Shown: positions 56,321 to 64,000 of the stretch, one piece after another
Layout of the letters: the number at the start of each line of letters is the position of its first letter
Numbering within the stretch: position 1 is the first letter of the stretch
From: an uncultured Chryseobacterium sp.
GTDB taxonomy: Bacteria > Bacteroidota > Bacteroidia > Flavobacteriales > Weeksellaceae
Direction: 5' to 3'
Assembly (NCBI GenBank): GCA_913775525.1
Contig: CAJYLH010000002.1
Coordinates: 31,719-95,718, forward strand
DNA: 64,000 bases
Made by a program: the position numbers and the translations under genes
The notes under the pieces: model-generated
Database searches by the model: none
Seen by the model: only the letters and a program-made list of their open reading frames with translations
What the model was told of the DNA's origin: nothing

Positions 56321-56935
56321 ATGAATTTTACAGAGACTGCCTGGAATATCTTCAATACTTCTATTGAAGATTACCATGCATATGATGACGTTAACACTCT
56401 AATTAATAATCCATTTCCGAAAGATAGTTTGGAACGGATTTTGTATGCAAAGAACTGGATTGATACCGTTCAATGGCATTTGGAAGATATAATTAGAGAT
56501 GAAAATATTGATCCGGCTGAAGCCCTTCAGTTAAAAAGAAGGATAGACTCCTCCAATCAGCACAGAACTGATCTTGTGGAGTTTATAGACGGCTGGTTCC
56601 TGAAAAAGTATGAAAATATATCTCCCAAACCTACTGCAAAACTTAATACGGAAACCCTAGCCTGGGCTATAGACCGTTTATCAATACTTGCATTAAAGGT
56701 TTATCATATGTCATTAGAAGCTAACAGAGCATCGGCTTCAGATGAGCACAGAGCGCAATGCCAGGCTAAACTGGATGTACTTCTTGCCCAGAAAGCAGAT
56801 CTCTGCACTTCTATAGATCAGTTGCTTGCTGATATTGAGAACGGTGACGTTAAGATCAAGGTATACAAACAAATGAAAATGTATAACGATGAAAGTCTTA
56901 ACCCAATCCTGTATCAAAAGGGGCAGCAAAAATGA
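56321..56935 (+). CDS. DUF4254 protein
   Basis: 204 residues, all helical, no signal peptide. The stretches LERILYAKNWIDTVQWHLEDI, DPAEALQLKRRIDSSNQHRT and LNTETLAWAIDRLSILALKV match the DUF4254 family of Bacteroidota, function unknown. In relatives it is found near cell-envelope genes. The last four bases overlap the next gene (ATGA), so it belongs to the same operon. Confidence 0.88.
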   Translation: MNFTETAWNIFNTSIEDYHAYDDVNTLINNPFPKDSLERILYAKNWIDTVQWHLEDIIRDENIDPAEALQLKRRIDSSNQHRTDLVEFIDGWFLKKYENISPKPTAKLNTETLAWAIDRLSILALKVYHMSLEANRASASDEHRAQCQAKLDVLLAQKADLCTSIDQLLADIENGDVKIKVYKQMKMYNDESLNPILYQKGQQK

Positions 56936-57390
56936 GACGATTATTTTTTTTCGGCATACTAACGGCACTGACATCTTCCTGCGCAACGGAAAAACTTAAC
57001 TTTTCACCGTTGTCAAACAGCTTTTACAGTGACTCCAAAGGTTCTGACTCAGACCGAAGTCTTGAAAAAAGTATTGATATCAACATCCGTGATAACATCA
57101 ATGCCTCCGAAATCTCTAATATGATCTCCACTTTTCCTACTTTTAAGAATACGGCTCTGGATAATGAGATTACTGCCCTTAAATACAGTCTTCAAAACTA
57201 TCTTTTTGCCATTGATGCTGATAATATCTCGGGAAAAAAGAAAGCGGTAAAAAACTTCGAGAAATCCTATAAAAAAGTACAGAGGCTTAGAAATACCCTG
57301 AACGAAGATGATAACGAAGTACTCAACCGTTATCTGGTACGGTTAAAAACCAATATTTCCGTGATTGAAGATTCTATAAAATCCAATTAA
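56932..57390 (+). CDS. small lipoprotein, function unknown
   Basis: 152 residues with a lipoprotein signal (MRRLFFFGILTALTSSC, lipidated C17), then a mostly helical, charged body (KKKAVKNFEKSYKKVQRLRNTLNEDD). No family recognised. Overlaps the DUF4254 stop by four bases and precedes ribA by 15 bases. Confidence 0.8.
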   Translation: MRRLFFFGILTALTSSCATEKLNFSPLSNSFYSDSKGSDSDRSLEKSIDINIRDNINASEISNMISTFPTFKNTALDNEITALKYSLQNYLFAIDADNISGKKKAVKNFEKSYKKVQRLRNTLNEDDNEVLNRYLVRLKTNISVIEDSIKSN

Positions 57391-57405
57391 AAAACATTAC
57401 CGTTC

Positions 57406-58005
57406 ATGATGATTAAAATACAGGCAGAAGCCAATGTTCCTACCGAATATGGCAGTTTCCGCATGCTTGCTTTCTCTGAAAATGAAAACGACTGGATGCC
57501 TCATATGGCTATTATTGCAGAAAACACAGACTTTACCCAGCCGGTCAACGTACGCTTTCATTCCGAATGTATTACCGGGGAAGTCTTTCATTCCAAAAAA
57601 TGCGAATGTGGCCAACAGCTGGATGCTGCAATGAAGTATATCCATGAGCATGGCGGAATAATCATTTACCTTCGTCAGGAAGGACGAAATATAGGGATTA
57701 TCAATAAGCTGAAAGCTTATTCACTCCAGGAGCAGGGATTTGATACCGTTGAAGCCAATCTCAAATTGGGACTTCCTGCTGATGACAGGAATTTTGCAGT
57801 AGCAATCGAGATTCTGAATATCCTTGGTGTGAAAGAAGTAAATCTTCTGACGAACAATCCAGAAAAGGTAAAATATGTAACTGACAGCAATATCCTTCTT
57901 CATTCGAGAATCCCGTTAAGGATTCCTGCCAATGAGATCAGTGAAGGGTATCTGAAGACAAAGAAAGACTATTTCGGTCATCTTCTTGATGACAATGACA
58001 ATTAA
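57406..58005 (+). CDS. ribA: GTP cyclohydrolase II
   Basis: 199 residues. Zinc ligands C55, C66 and C68 in FHSECITGEVFHSKKCECGQ; if translation starts at the second Met (57409) they become 54, 65 and 67, the E. coli numbering. Catalytic block YLRQEGRNIGIINKLKAYSL and the C-terminal GVKEVNLLTNNPEKV follow. It makes the first committed riboflavin intermediate from GTP. No DHBP-synthase domain is fused. It ends the DUF4292 operon and is followed by a terminator. Confidence 0.95.
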   Translation: MMIKIQAEANVPTEYGSFRMLAFSENENDWMPHMAIIAENTDFTQPVNVRFHSECITGEVFHSKKCECGQQLDAAMKYIHEHGGIIIYLRQEGRNIGIINKLKAYSLQEQGFDTVEANLKLGLPADDRNFAVAIEILNILGVKEVNLLTNNPEKVKYVTDSNILLHSRIPLRIPANEISEGYLKTKKDYFGHLLDDNDN

Positions 58006-58029
58006 TCAGAAATCGTATATATAAAAGCA

Positions 58030-58055
58030 AAGCTCCGGAATAATTTCCGGAGCTT
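58030..58055. terminator. bidirectional terminator after ribA
   Basis: AAGCTCCGGAA (58030-58040) and TTCCGGAGCTT (58045-58055) pair perfectly around TAAT. CTTAATTATAAAA follows on the plus strand and TGCTTTTAT on the minus strand. Confidence 0.85.
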
Positions 58056-58089
58056 CTTAATTATAAAAAACTGAAAAGATATATCGTGA

Positions 58090-58620
58090 TTAGTTAACTT
58101 TGGTTTTAACTACTTTAGACTCGTCAATATTATAATACTTGATAACACTATTGTAATCATTGTAATCTACCTTAGCGCCTTTTCCTGCAGGATCAGCCGG
58201 AACCAAAACGATTCTGAAATTCTGGTTGATCAGGTATTTGTTAGCTTCCGCAGAAGTCATCGTGGCCTGGTCAAAATTAGCCTGGGTAGAAATATCTACA
58301 TTCTGAGAATTGAAGATAAAATTATAATCAAGTTCCCTGCCATTAGAAAGGAAAAAAGTCTTTGGTAATAACTGCCAGATTGCAGAAGAGCTCGTATTAG
58401 AGTTTATATTTCTATAGACCAGAACCACATCTGTATTAAGGATATTCAACCCCTGAGAGATCGTATATCCTCCGGAGCTTGAAAAGGTCCCGGTAATATC
58501 TTTCATCTGAGCCACCGCACCATTATTCTGAACAGGCACCGGATCATTATCATTATTATCGCAACTGGTCACGAAAAAGCTTATGAAAGACAATAAGAAT
58601 AGAGGGATTATTTTTTTCAT
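58090..58620 (-). CDS. secreted lipoprotein, function unknown
   Basis: 176 residues with a clear lipoprotein signal (MKKIIPLFLLSFISFFVTSC, C20) and an Asn/Asp-rich linker (DNNDNDPVP). The body is beta-rich in appearance (GGYTISQGLNILNTDVVLVY, WQLLPKTFFLSNGRELDYNF) and resembles small surface lipoproteins often encoded in Flavobacteria. No named family recognised. The only minus-strand gene in this part of the window; faces the ribA terminator. Confidence 0.82.
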   Translation of the reverse strand: MKKIIPLFLLSFISFFVTSCDNNDNDPVPVQNNGAVAQMKDITGTFSSSGGYTISQGLNILNTDVVLVYRNINSNTSSSAIWQLLPKTFFLSNGRELDYNFIFNSQNVDISTQANFDQATMTSAEANKYLINQNFRIVLVPADPAGKGAKVDYNDYNSVIKYYNIDESKVVKTKVN

Positions 58621-58709
58621 TGCAAAAAAAGTTTAAATATTATTGATATGGCATATTCAAAACATATACCAAAAAACTCAAAAACATCCGTAACCTGATT
58701 TTTTAATTG

Positions 58710-58717
58710 TATTTTTG
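58710..58717 (+). promoter_or_regulatory. -7 element of the GH3-bshA operon
   Basis: TATTTTTG, exact TAnnTTTG, 16 bases ahead of the ATG at 58734. A longer frame beginning with TTG at 58707 would start upstream of this element and is rejected. Confidence 0.45.
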
Positions 58718-58733
58718 TTCTTATTCGATCATT

Positions 58734-60470
58734 ATGAAGAATCCTGCAGGTACTTTACTTTTTTTATTCTCACTGATTACTATCCAAGTATCTTCACAGT
58801 ATACGCCTAAAAATACCACAAAGGCAGAAGCGGAACAGGCCCAACAATGGGTGGATGCCACGTACCGTTCGCTTTCCCAGGATGAAAAGCTTGGACAGCT
58901 TTTTATTGTTGCCTTATATACCAATAAAGATGAAAACCACATCAGCCAGGTCAGGAACATTATTGTTAACGATAAAATTGGAGGCCTGATCCTGATGCAG
59001 GATGATGCTGCACGGGAGATCAACCTTGTGAACGAATTCCAGCAGAAGTCCAGAGTCCCGCTTATGATCGGGATGGATGCAGAATGGGGTATTTACCAGA
59101 GAATTGCTGCCGCCCATAAATTTCCGTGGGCTATGACATTAGGGGCGATCCAGGATAAAAGCCTGATTTATGATATGGCTTCAAAAATCGCTGAAGACTG
59201 CCGCAGGATGGGTGTGAACTGGGACTTTGCTCCTGTTGTGGATGTAAACACTAATCCTGACAACCCGATTATCGGCAACCGGAGTTTTGGCTCAGAAGTG
59301 AATAATGTTATCCATTCGGCATTGCCTTATGCCAGCGGATTGCAGGACCATCAGGTTTTAGCGGCCATCAAACATTTTCCCGGACACGGGGATACCAATA
59401 CAGATTCCCATCTTGACCTTCCGGTCGTTTCCCATTCTCTGGAACGGCTGAACACAGTTGAGCTTGCTCCTTTCAAGGCTCTCATGAACAAAGGCATTGG
59501 CGGTGTGATGGTAGCCCACTTGTATGTTCCCAGCCTGGAATCCGGAAAAGGAATTCCGGCTTCTATTTCTAAAAGCATTATCACCGGAGTACTTAAACAG
59601 CAGCTGGGCTATAAAGGTCTTATTATTACGGATGCCTTGAATATGGGTGCTGTTGCCAATAAATATAAACCGGGTGAACTGGATGCCCTCGCATTTGGAG
59701 CCGGTAATGATATCATGCTTTTTTCCCAAGGGGTAGCTGAAGGCAAAAAACTTATTCAGAAAGCAATTGATAATGGGGAAATCCCGCAATCCAGAGTAGA
59801 GGAAAGTGTTAAGAAAATCCTGCTGACCAAATATTTCCTGGGGCTTTCCCGGTATACTCCGGTTAATCCTGACCATATCAACCATGACCTGAATAATGAT
59901 TCCCACAAAGTATTGGTACAGAATCTATATTCTAATGCGATTACTTTACTGAAAGACGAAAAGAAGCTGCTACCACTTTCAGATAAGAAGGTTTATTATG
60001 TTCCGCTGGAAGAAGCTCCTTACCAGGCTTTCGTACAGGAAATGGGTTCTTCCGTCATTGTGAAAAGAGCGGATGAAATCAGTTCTATCCCGCCGCATTC
60101 AACGGTTATGGTAGGATTCCATAAAGATAATTCCACCGCTTATAAACCGTATAAAATATCCGCTGAGTCCAAAAGGATTTTAGCGGAGCTCAGCAGGAAC
60201 CATTCGGTAATTCTGAATGTTTTCGGAAGTCCGTATGCATTGAAGGATATTGACCTATCAAAAATCTCCACTGTGCTGGTCTCTTATGAAAACAATGATG
60301 ATTCCATGGCGGCGGCTGCGAAAGCTTTACAGGGGACGACCAAAATATCAGGGAGATTGCCAGTTCTGGTCAATGATCGTCTTAAAGCAGGCATGGGAAT
60401 AGACCTGCAACCCGCTCAGTCAAGATCATCCTTTAACAAGACAACATTTACAACATCAAAACAACCATAA
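58734..60470 (+). CDS. GH3-family glycosidase, beta-N-acetylhexosaminidase-like, secreted
   Basis: 578 residues from the ATG at 58734 with signal peptide MKNPAGTLLFLFSLITIQVSSQ. TIM-barrel motifs: LGQLFIVALYTNKDE, VDVNTNPDNPIIGNRSFG, the NagZ-type KHFPGHGDTNTDSHLDLP with the His/Asp loop, and the nucleophile Asp in GLIITDALNMGAV. A second alpha/beta domain (about 385-570) follows, but the beta-lactamase domain fused in many Bacteroidota homologues is absent. Likely cleaves GlcNAc from peptidoglycan fragments in the periplasm. First gene of the bshA operon; 4 bases before bshA. Confidence 0.9.
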   Translation: MKNPAGTLLFLFSLITIQVSSQYTPKNTTKAEAEQAQQWVDATYRSLSQDEKLGQLFIVALYTNKDENHISQVRNIIVNDKIGGLILMQDDAAREINLVNEFQQKSRVPLMIGMDAEWGIYQRIAAAHKFPWAMTLGAIQDKSLIYDMASKIAEDCRRMGVNWDFAPVVDVNTNPDNPIIGNRSFGSEVNNVIHSALPYASGLQDHQVLAAIKHFPGHGDTNTDSHLDLPVVSHSLERLNTVELAPFKALMNKGIGGVMVAHLYVPSLESGKGIPASISKSIITGVLKQQLGYKGLIITDALNMGAVANKYKPGELDALAFGAGNDIMLFSQGVAEGKKLIQKAIDNGEIPQSRVEESVKKILLTKYFLGLSRYTPVNPDHINHDLNNDSHKVLVQNLYSNAITLLKDEKKLLPLSDKKVYYVPLEEAPYQAFVQEMGSSVIVKRADEISSIPPHSTVMVGFHKDNSTAYKPYKISAESKRILAELSRNHSVILNVFGSPYALKDIDLSKISTVLVSYENNDDSMAAAAKALQGTTKISGRLPVLVNDRLKAGMGIDLQPAQSRSSFNKTTFTTSKQP

Positions 60471-60474
60471 ATTC

Positions 60475-61623
60475 ATGAAAATAGGCATACTTTGCTATCC
60501 CACCTACGGAGGAAGCGGGATTGTAGCTACAGAACTGGGGATGTCGCTCGCCAACAAGGGCTATGAAGTGCATTTCATAAGTTCTGCCCTACCGGCAAGA
60601 CTGGATATTACCAACCCGAATATCTTTTTTCACCGGGTCAATGTTCAGACCTATCCGCTCTTTCAGTACCAGCCTTATGACATTGCATTAAGCTCCATGA
60701 TCTACCGTGTGGTTAATCTGTACAAGCTGGACCTCCTGCATGCTCATTATGCCATTCCATATGCTTACGCTGCCTTTACAGCCAAACAGATGCTCAAGGA
60801 GGATAACAATGACATTCCATTGGTAACGACACTCCATGGAACCGATATTACCTTGGTAGGACAACATCCGAGTTATAAACACGCCGTAGAATTTTCCATC
60901 AACCAGTCAGATGCCATTACTTCCGTTTCTGAAAGCCTGAAAAAGGATACGTTGCAGTTTTTCAACATTAAAAAAGATATTCAGGTGATTACCAATTTCA
61001 TCGATAATTCTGAATTTGACGGACATTCTGACTGCCAGAGAAGTCAGTTTGCCAATCCGGATGAAAAGATACTCATCCACGTATCTAACCTGCGTCCTGT
61101 AAAACGGATCAGTGAAGTACTCCAGATCTTCAAGAGTGTTCAGAAAAAAGTGAAATCCAGGCTTATTATTATTGGCGAGGGCCCGGATATGGAAAAGGTA
61201 AACCAGTTCCTGGAAGAAAATCCTGAGCTGATTTCTAAAATCCGTTTGCTGGGTAAAGTCAATGACTTATACAGAATCCTACAGCTTTCCGATGTATTTC
61301 TGTTGCCTTCCGAACAGGAAAGCTTCGGACTGGCGGCCCTTGAGGCTATGGCAGCCCATACACCAGTCATCAGTTCCAACGCGGGAGGAATTCCTGAAGT
61401 AAATATTCAGGGGGAAACAGGATATCTGGCGGAAATCGGTAATGTGGAGGCGATGAGCAATTACACCATTAAGCTGCTGAGCAATGAAGAACTTTTAGCC
61501 AAAATGAAGCAAAATGCGAAAGCTCAGGCCATAAAATTCGATTTGAAAAATATTCTTCCTATTTATGAAGAAATGTATAGAACAACGATAGAAAACTTCA
61601 GAAAGGAGTTGACCAAAGTATAG
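60475..61623 (+). CDS. bshA: BshA, N-acetyl-alpha-D-glucosaminyl L-malate synthase
   Basis: 382 residues, GT4 glycosyltransferase (GT-B fold). The N-terminal MKIGILCYPTYGGSGIVATE is diagnostic for BshA, followed by DLLHAHYAIPYAYAA, TLHGTDITLVG and the C-terminal donor site VSNLRPVKR and EQESFGLAALEAMA. It joins UDP-GlcNAc and L-malate, the first step of bacillithiol synthesis. BshB and BshC genes are not in the window, so the pathway must be completed elsewhere. Confidence 0.95.
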   Translation: MKIGILCYPTYGGSGIVATELGMSLANKGYEVHFISSALPARLDITNPNIFFHRVNVQTYPLFQYQPYDIALSSMIYRVVNLYKLDLLHAHYAIPYAYAAFTAKQMLKEDNNDIPLVTTLHGTDITLVGQHPSYKHAVEFSINQSDAITSVSESLKKDTLQFFNIKKDIQVITNFIDNSEFDGHSDCQRSQFANPDEKILIHVSNLRPVKRISEVLQIFKSVQKKVKSRLIIIGEGPDMEKVNQFLEENPELISKIRLLGKVNDLYRILQLSDVFLLPSEQESFGLAALEAMAAHTPVISSNAGGIPEVNIQGETGYLAEIGNVEAMSNYTIKLLSNEELLAKMKQNAKAQAIKFDLKNILPIYEEMYRTTIENFRKELTKV

Positions 61624-61649
61624 CATTTCGCTATATTTGTGGTACACTC

Positions 61650-62912
61650 ATGACGGAAAAATTGCTTCAATATCTTTGGAACCATAAGGTTTTCAGACAT
61701 TTTGACTTCAAGGATATTGAAGGCAATTCCGTTGATATCATCAGTTTCGGGACATGGAATTCAGATTCCGGACCGGATTTCCTTAATGCTAAAATTAAAT
61801 TCGGGAACATGGTCCTTGCCGGCCACATCGAACTTCATATAAAATCTTCAGACTGGATTTTTCACCAGCACTCCCAGGATCCTAATTATGAAAACGTTAT
61901 TCTCCACGCTGTCCTTCATCATGATACAGATCTTGCTGCACTGAAAAGCAAAAATATTCCGACACTTGAACTTAAAGAGTATATTGATGAGGAAATTGTG
62001 CGGAAATATTCGGAACAGCTGAACGGTAAACAGTTTATACCCTGTGAAAATATATTCAGCCCGAAGGATATCCCGGTAAACTTCCATGATGCCAATGTGC
62101 TGAAAAAGCTGCAAAGGAAATCAGAGGAACTTGAACGAAGTCTGGAACGGTATAAAAACAACTTTGAAGCGGTATTATTCCAGAGCATGGCGTATTCTTT
62201 CGGATTAAAAGTGAATGCAGCCATTTTCAGGACTATTGCAGAAAGCATAGACTTTGCTGTCATCCAGAAGATCCGGCAGAACAGAATGCAAATGGAAGCC
62301 CTGTTATTTGGTATTGCTGGCTGGCTGGAAAAGCCTCAGGATGAGACTATGCAGATCTGGAAAAGAGAATTCGATTTTATAAAGATTAAATTTAAAATTC
62401 CGGATATTATATTCCGCCCGAAGTTCCTGCGTTTGCGTCCAGCCAATTTCCCAACGATCCGGCTTGCTCAACTGGCATGCCTTTATGAGCAGCAAAATTT
62501 GTTTTCAAAACTGATCTTTACCGATCATATACACCGCATTTATGAAACATTTTCTGAGGTAAAAGCATCAGAATACTGGGACAACAAGTTTAACTTTGCC
62601 AAGCCGACAGAGGCTATCTATCCTAAAACGCTGAGCGATGACTTTATCAGGCTGATTATGCTCAATACCATCCTTCCGTTTAAATACACCTATTATAAGC
62701 ATCATCATGAGGAAACTGCAGACCGCATACTGACCTTATACCGGCAATTATCTGCTGAAAACAATTCTGTTACTGAACAGTGGAAAAAACTAGGCGTACC
62801 GGTGAATACAGCTTTGGAAAGTCAAAGCCTGATTTTTCATTATAAAAATTATTGTGAAGAAAAAAATTGCTTAAATTGCAGCATCGGACTTAAACTATTA
62901 AAAGGATCTTAG
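61650..62912 (+). CDS. DUF2851 protein
   Basis: 420 residues, soluble. Typical for the family are GTWNSDSGPDFLNAKIKFGN, LAGHIELHIKSSDW and VILHAVLHHD in the first 100 residues, followed by a helical middle and a Cys cluster at the end (CEEKNCLNCSIGLKLL) that could bind metal. The conserved Asp, Glu and His of GPDF, GHIELHI look like a nuclease-type active site, but this is only an impression. Lies between bshA and a PspC-like gene in a tight operon. Confidence 0.9.
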   Translation: MTEKLLQYLWNHKVFRHFDFKDIEGNSVDIISFGTWNSDSGPDFLNAKIKFGNMVLAGHIELHIKSSDWIFHQHSQDPNYENVILHAVLHHDTDLAALKSKNIPTLELKEYIDEEIVRKYSEQLNGKQFIPCENIFSPKDIPVNFHDANVLKKLQRKSEELERSLERYKNNFEAVLFQSMAYSFGLKVNAAIFRTIAESIDFAVIQKIRQNRMQMEALLFGIAGWLEKPQDETMQIWKREFDFIKIKFKIPDIIFRPKFLRLRPANFPTIRLAQLACLYEQQNLFSKLIFTDHIHRIYETFSEVKASEYWDNKFNFAKPTEAIYPKTLSDDFIRLIMLNTILPFKYTYYKHHHEETADRILTLYRQLSAENNSVTEQWKKLGVPVNTALESQSLIFHYKNYCEEKNCLNCSIGLKLLKGS

Positions 62913-62914
62913 AA

Positions 62915-63136
62915 ATGCTTGATAATATTCGTCATAAAATGGAAAGGGAATGGTTTGGAGTATTGACCAGAACCGGTGCTAAACTGGGAATCCCCGTATC
63001 TAAACTCAGGGTATTTTTTATATATTCCACCTTTGCCACTGCCGGTTTTTTCTTTCTGATTTATGTGGGACTGGCATTCACTTTATGGATTAAGGATATT
63101 TTCATCACAAGGAGACCGGGTGTCTTCGATTTATAA
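62915..63136 (+). CDS. PspC-domain-like small membrane protein
   Basis: 73 residues: helical N-terminus (MLDNIRHKMEREWFGV), then VLTRTGAKLGIPVSKLRVFFIYSTFATAGF, the pattern of the PspC fold in which a short soluble helix precedes one transmembrane segment (about 41-62). The tail is basic. It starts two bases after the DUF2851 stop and ends two bases before the GNAT gene. Confidence 0.75.
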   Translation: MLDNIRHKMEREWFGVLTRTGAKLGIPVSKLRVFFIYSTFATAGFFFLIYVGLAFTLWIKDIFITRRPGVFDL

Positions 63137-63138
63137 CT

Positions 63139-63651
63139 ATGGAATTTTTACATATTACGTCTCCCGATGATTACCGGGCGAAAAAAATTTACGACTCTTA
63201 TTCTACCTCTTTTACCGAAGATGAACGCAGGGACTGGTATAAATTTGTCAGTCTTTTCCCGCATCCTAAAGTTAAAGTGATCTCTGTGCTGCACGAAGCA
63301 GAAAATATTGGTTATCTAATCTTGTGGGAACTCAGTAATTTTGTTTTTGTGGAACACTTTGAGGTTTTCGCTGAATTCAGAAATCAAAAATTAGGTTCCG
63401 GTATCACTGAATACCTCTTTAAAAACCATCCCAGAATTATCTTGGAGATCGAACCTGAAAGCTTGGGAGAAGATGCCAGAAGACGCTATTCCTTCTACCA
63501 GAGAAACGGCTTCAACCTCATTGATGAAATGTATGTGCAGCCCAGCTATGGTGAGGGTAAGAAGTCTCTTAATCTTTGGCTGCTCGCCAATTATGTTCCG
63601 GCCAATCTTCAGGACGCCAAAGATGAGATTTATGATATTGTATACCATTAG
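63139..63651 (+). CDS. GNAT-family N-acetyltransferase
   Basis: 170 residues. The acetyl-CoA binding part is FEVFAEFRNQKLGSGITEYLF (residues about 74-94; the QKLGSG corresponds to motif A R/QxxGxG/A), followed by ILEIEPES and RRYSFYQRNGFN, motif B. The substrate is unknown. It closes the bshA operon; a terminator follows. Confidence 0.88.
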   Translation: MEFLHITSPDDYRAKKIYDSYSTSFTEDERRDWYKFVSLFPHPKVKVISVLHEAENIGYLILWELSNFVFVEHFEVFAEFRNQKLGSGITEYLFKNHPRIILEIEPESLGEDARRRYSFYQRNGFNLIDEMYVQPSYGEGKKSLNLWLLANYVPANLQDAKDEIYDIVYH

Positions 63652-63671
63652 TACTTAACGATAAAAAGCGG

Positions 63672-63704
63672 ATCCCAGAACGAGAGTTTTGGGATTTCTT
63701 TTTG
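63672..63704 (+). terminator. intrinsic terminator of the bshA operon
   Basis: ATCCCAGAAC (63672-63681) and GTTTTGGGAT (63686-63695) pair with one G-T around GAGA; TTCTTTTT follows. Confidence 0.85.
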
Positions 63705-63720
63705 GAGCGGTTTTGAGCTT

Positions 63721-64000
63721 TAGAGTTTGAGAGTTCTAGAGTTTTTAGAGTTTTAGGGTTATAAGTGATGAGTGATGAGTTTGGTGCTAGGAGTATTTGG
63801 AAGATGTGATAATATCAATTGGTGGTAGTGTAATGTCTGAATAATGCCTGATGCCTGATGCTTTGTCATCTGTTGGCTGACTTTCTGATCCTTTATTATA
63901 ATTATATGTAAGATGTAATCTCTTCGCTTTAGCATGCCTGATGTCTGATATCTGTTATCTTAAGTCTGAAGTCTGGTCTATTCTCTATCCGTCTATGCTC
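63721..64000. repeat. non-coding block of period-8 and period-7 repeats
   Basis: No gene. Octads TAGAGTTT, GAGAGTTC, TAGAGTTT, TTAGAGTT run from 63721 to about 63760. Then heptads: GTGATGA twice (63765-63778), ATGCCTG twice followed by ATGCTTT (63844-63864), and ATGCCTG, ATGTCTG, ATATCTG, TTATCTT, AAGTCTG, AAGTCTG in register from 63934 to 63975. The block probably continues past the window edge. Confidence 0.75.

Noticed and set aside
1-64000. CRISPR arrays
   Set aside because: The short tandem repeats have periods of 7-8 bases with no unique spacers of 25-40 bases, and no cas gene is present.
1-64000. tRNA or rRNA genes
   Set aside because: No cloverleaf-like sequence with the TTCGANTC loop or rRNA-like conserved blocks was seen in the gaps.

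Overview
The window looks like a chromosomal segment of a Bacteroidota bacterium of the Chryseobacterium group (Weeksellaceae). The evidence is a SusC/SusD pair, other TonB-dependent receptors, lineage-typical families (DUF4292, DUF4254, DUF2851, SMUG2, BshA), promoters of the Bacteroidota type (TTTG about 20 bases ahead of TAnnTTTG), few Shine-Dalgarno sites and AT-rich spacers. The species assignment is inference. I saw no rRNA, tRNA, CRISPR array or prophage.

Layout. 1-4040 (minus): a DUF4173/DUF4153-like membrane protein cut by the window edge, a Coq4-like protein, a YkuE-type phosphoesterase, small membrane proteins and a winged-helix regulator; two copies of one palindrome (ACTTTG-N5-CAAAGT) look like that regulator's operators. 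4131-8602 (minus): an orphan SusC/SusD pair. 8884-11664 (minus): a crotonase-fold protein, a gene-poor stretch with repeated GTATAAA motifs, a SMUG2 glycosylase and a DUF4241 protein. 11824-29158 (minus): a complete phenylacetate catabolic cluster in transcription order tetR, paaK, E, A, B, C, D, G, H, three unrelated genes, paaI, J, Y, a REP-associated transposase flanked by its palindromes, an esterase, then paaZ. PaaK makes phenylacetyl-CoA, PaaABCE with PaaD epoxidises it, PaaG isomerises to the oxepin, PaaZ opens and oxidises the ring, and PaaJ, PaaH and PaaG carry out beta-oxidation; PaaI and PaaY are thioesterases that relieve CoA dead ends. 29644-36298 (plus): ClpB, a cassette of two unknown proteins with a NarL-type two-component system, and an M43 metalloprotease lipoprotein.

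36355-46953: M1 peptidase plus TonB receptor (minus), divergent from an OmpR-type two-component system (plus), then an endonuclease/exonuclease/phosphatase protein, a second M1 peptidase and a dienoyl-CoA reductase-like SDR (minus). 47080-52415: a GH92 mannosidase (plus), dihydroorotase (minus) and a polysaccharide flippase (plus). 52539-63651 (all plus except one lipoprotein): a sugar nucleotidyltransferase; an operon with DUF4292 lipoprotein, EnvC-like protein, TatA, DUF4254, lipoprotein and RibA; then an operon with GH3, BshA, DUF2851, PspC-like and GNAT proteins.

The most unusual structure is in the spacers. Nearly every gap between paa genes, and the last 300 bases of the window, is filled with degenerate tandem repeats with a strict 7- or 8-base period. 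In the gaps these are usually arranged head-to-head so that the spacer can fold as one long imperfect hairpin. Different spacers use different words. I do not know a named family for this pattern, and it is my main candidate for an undescribed element.
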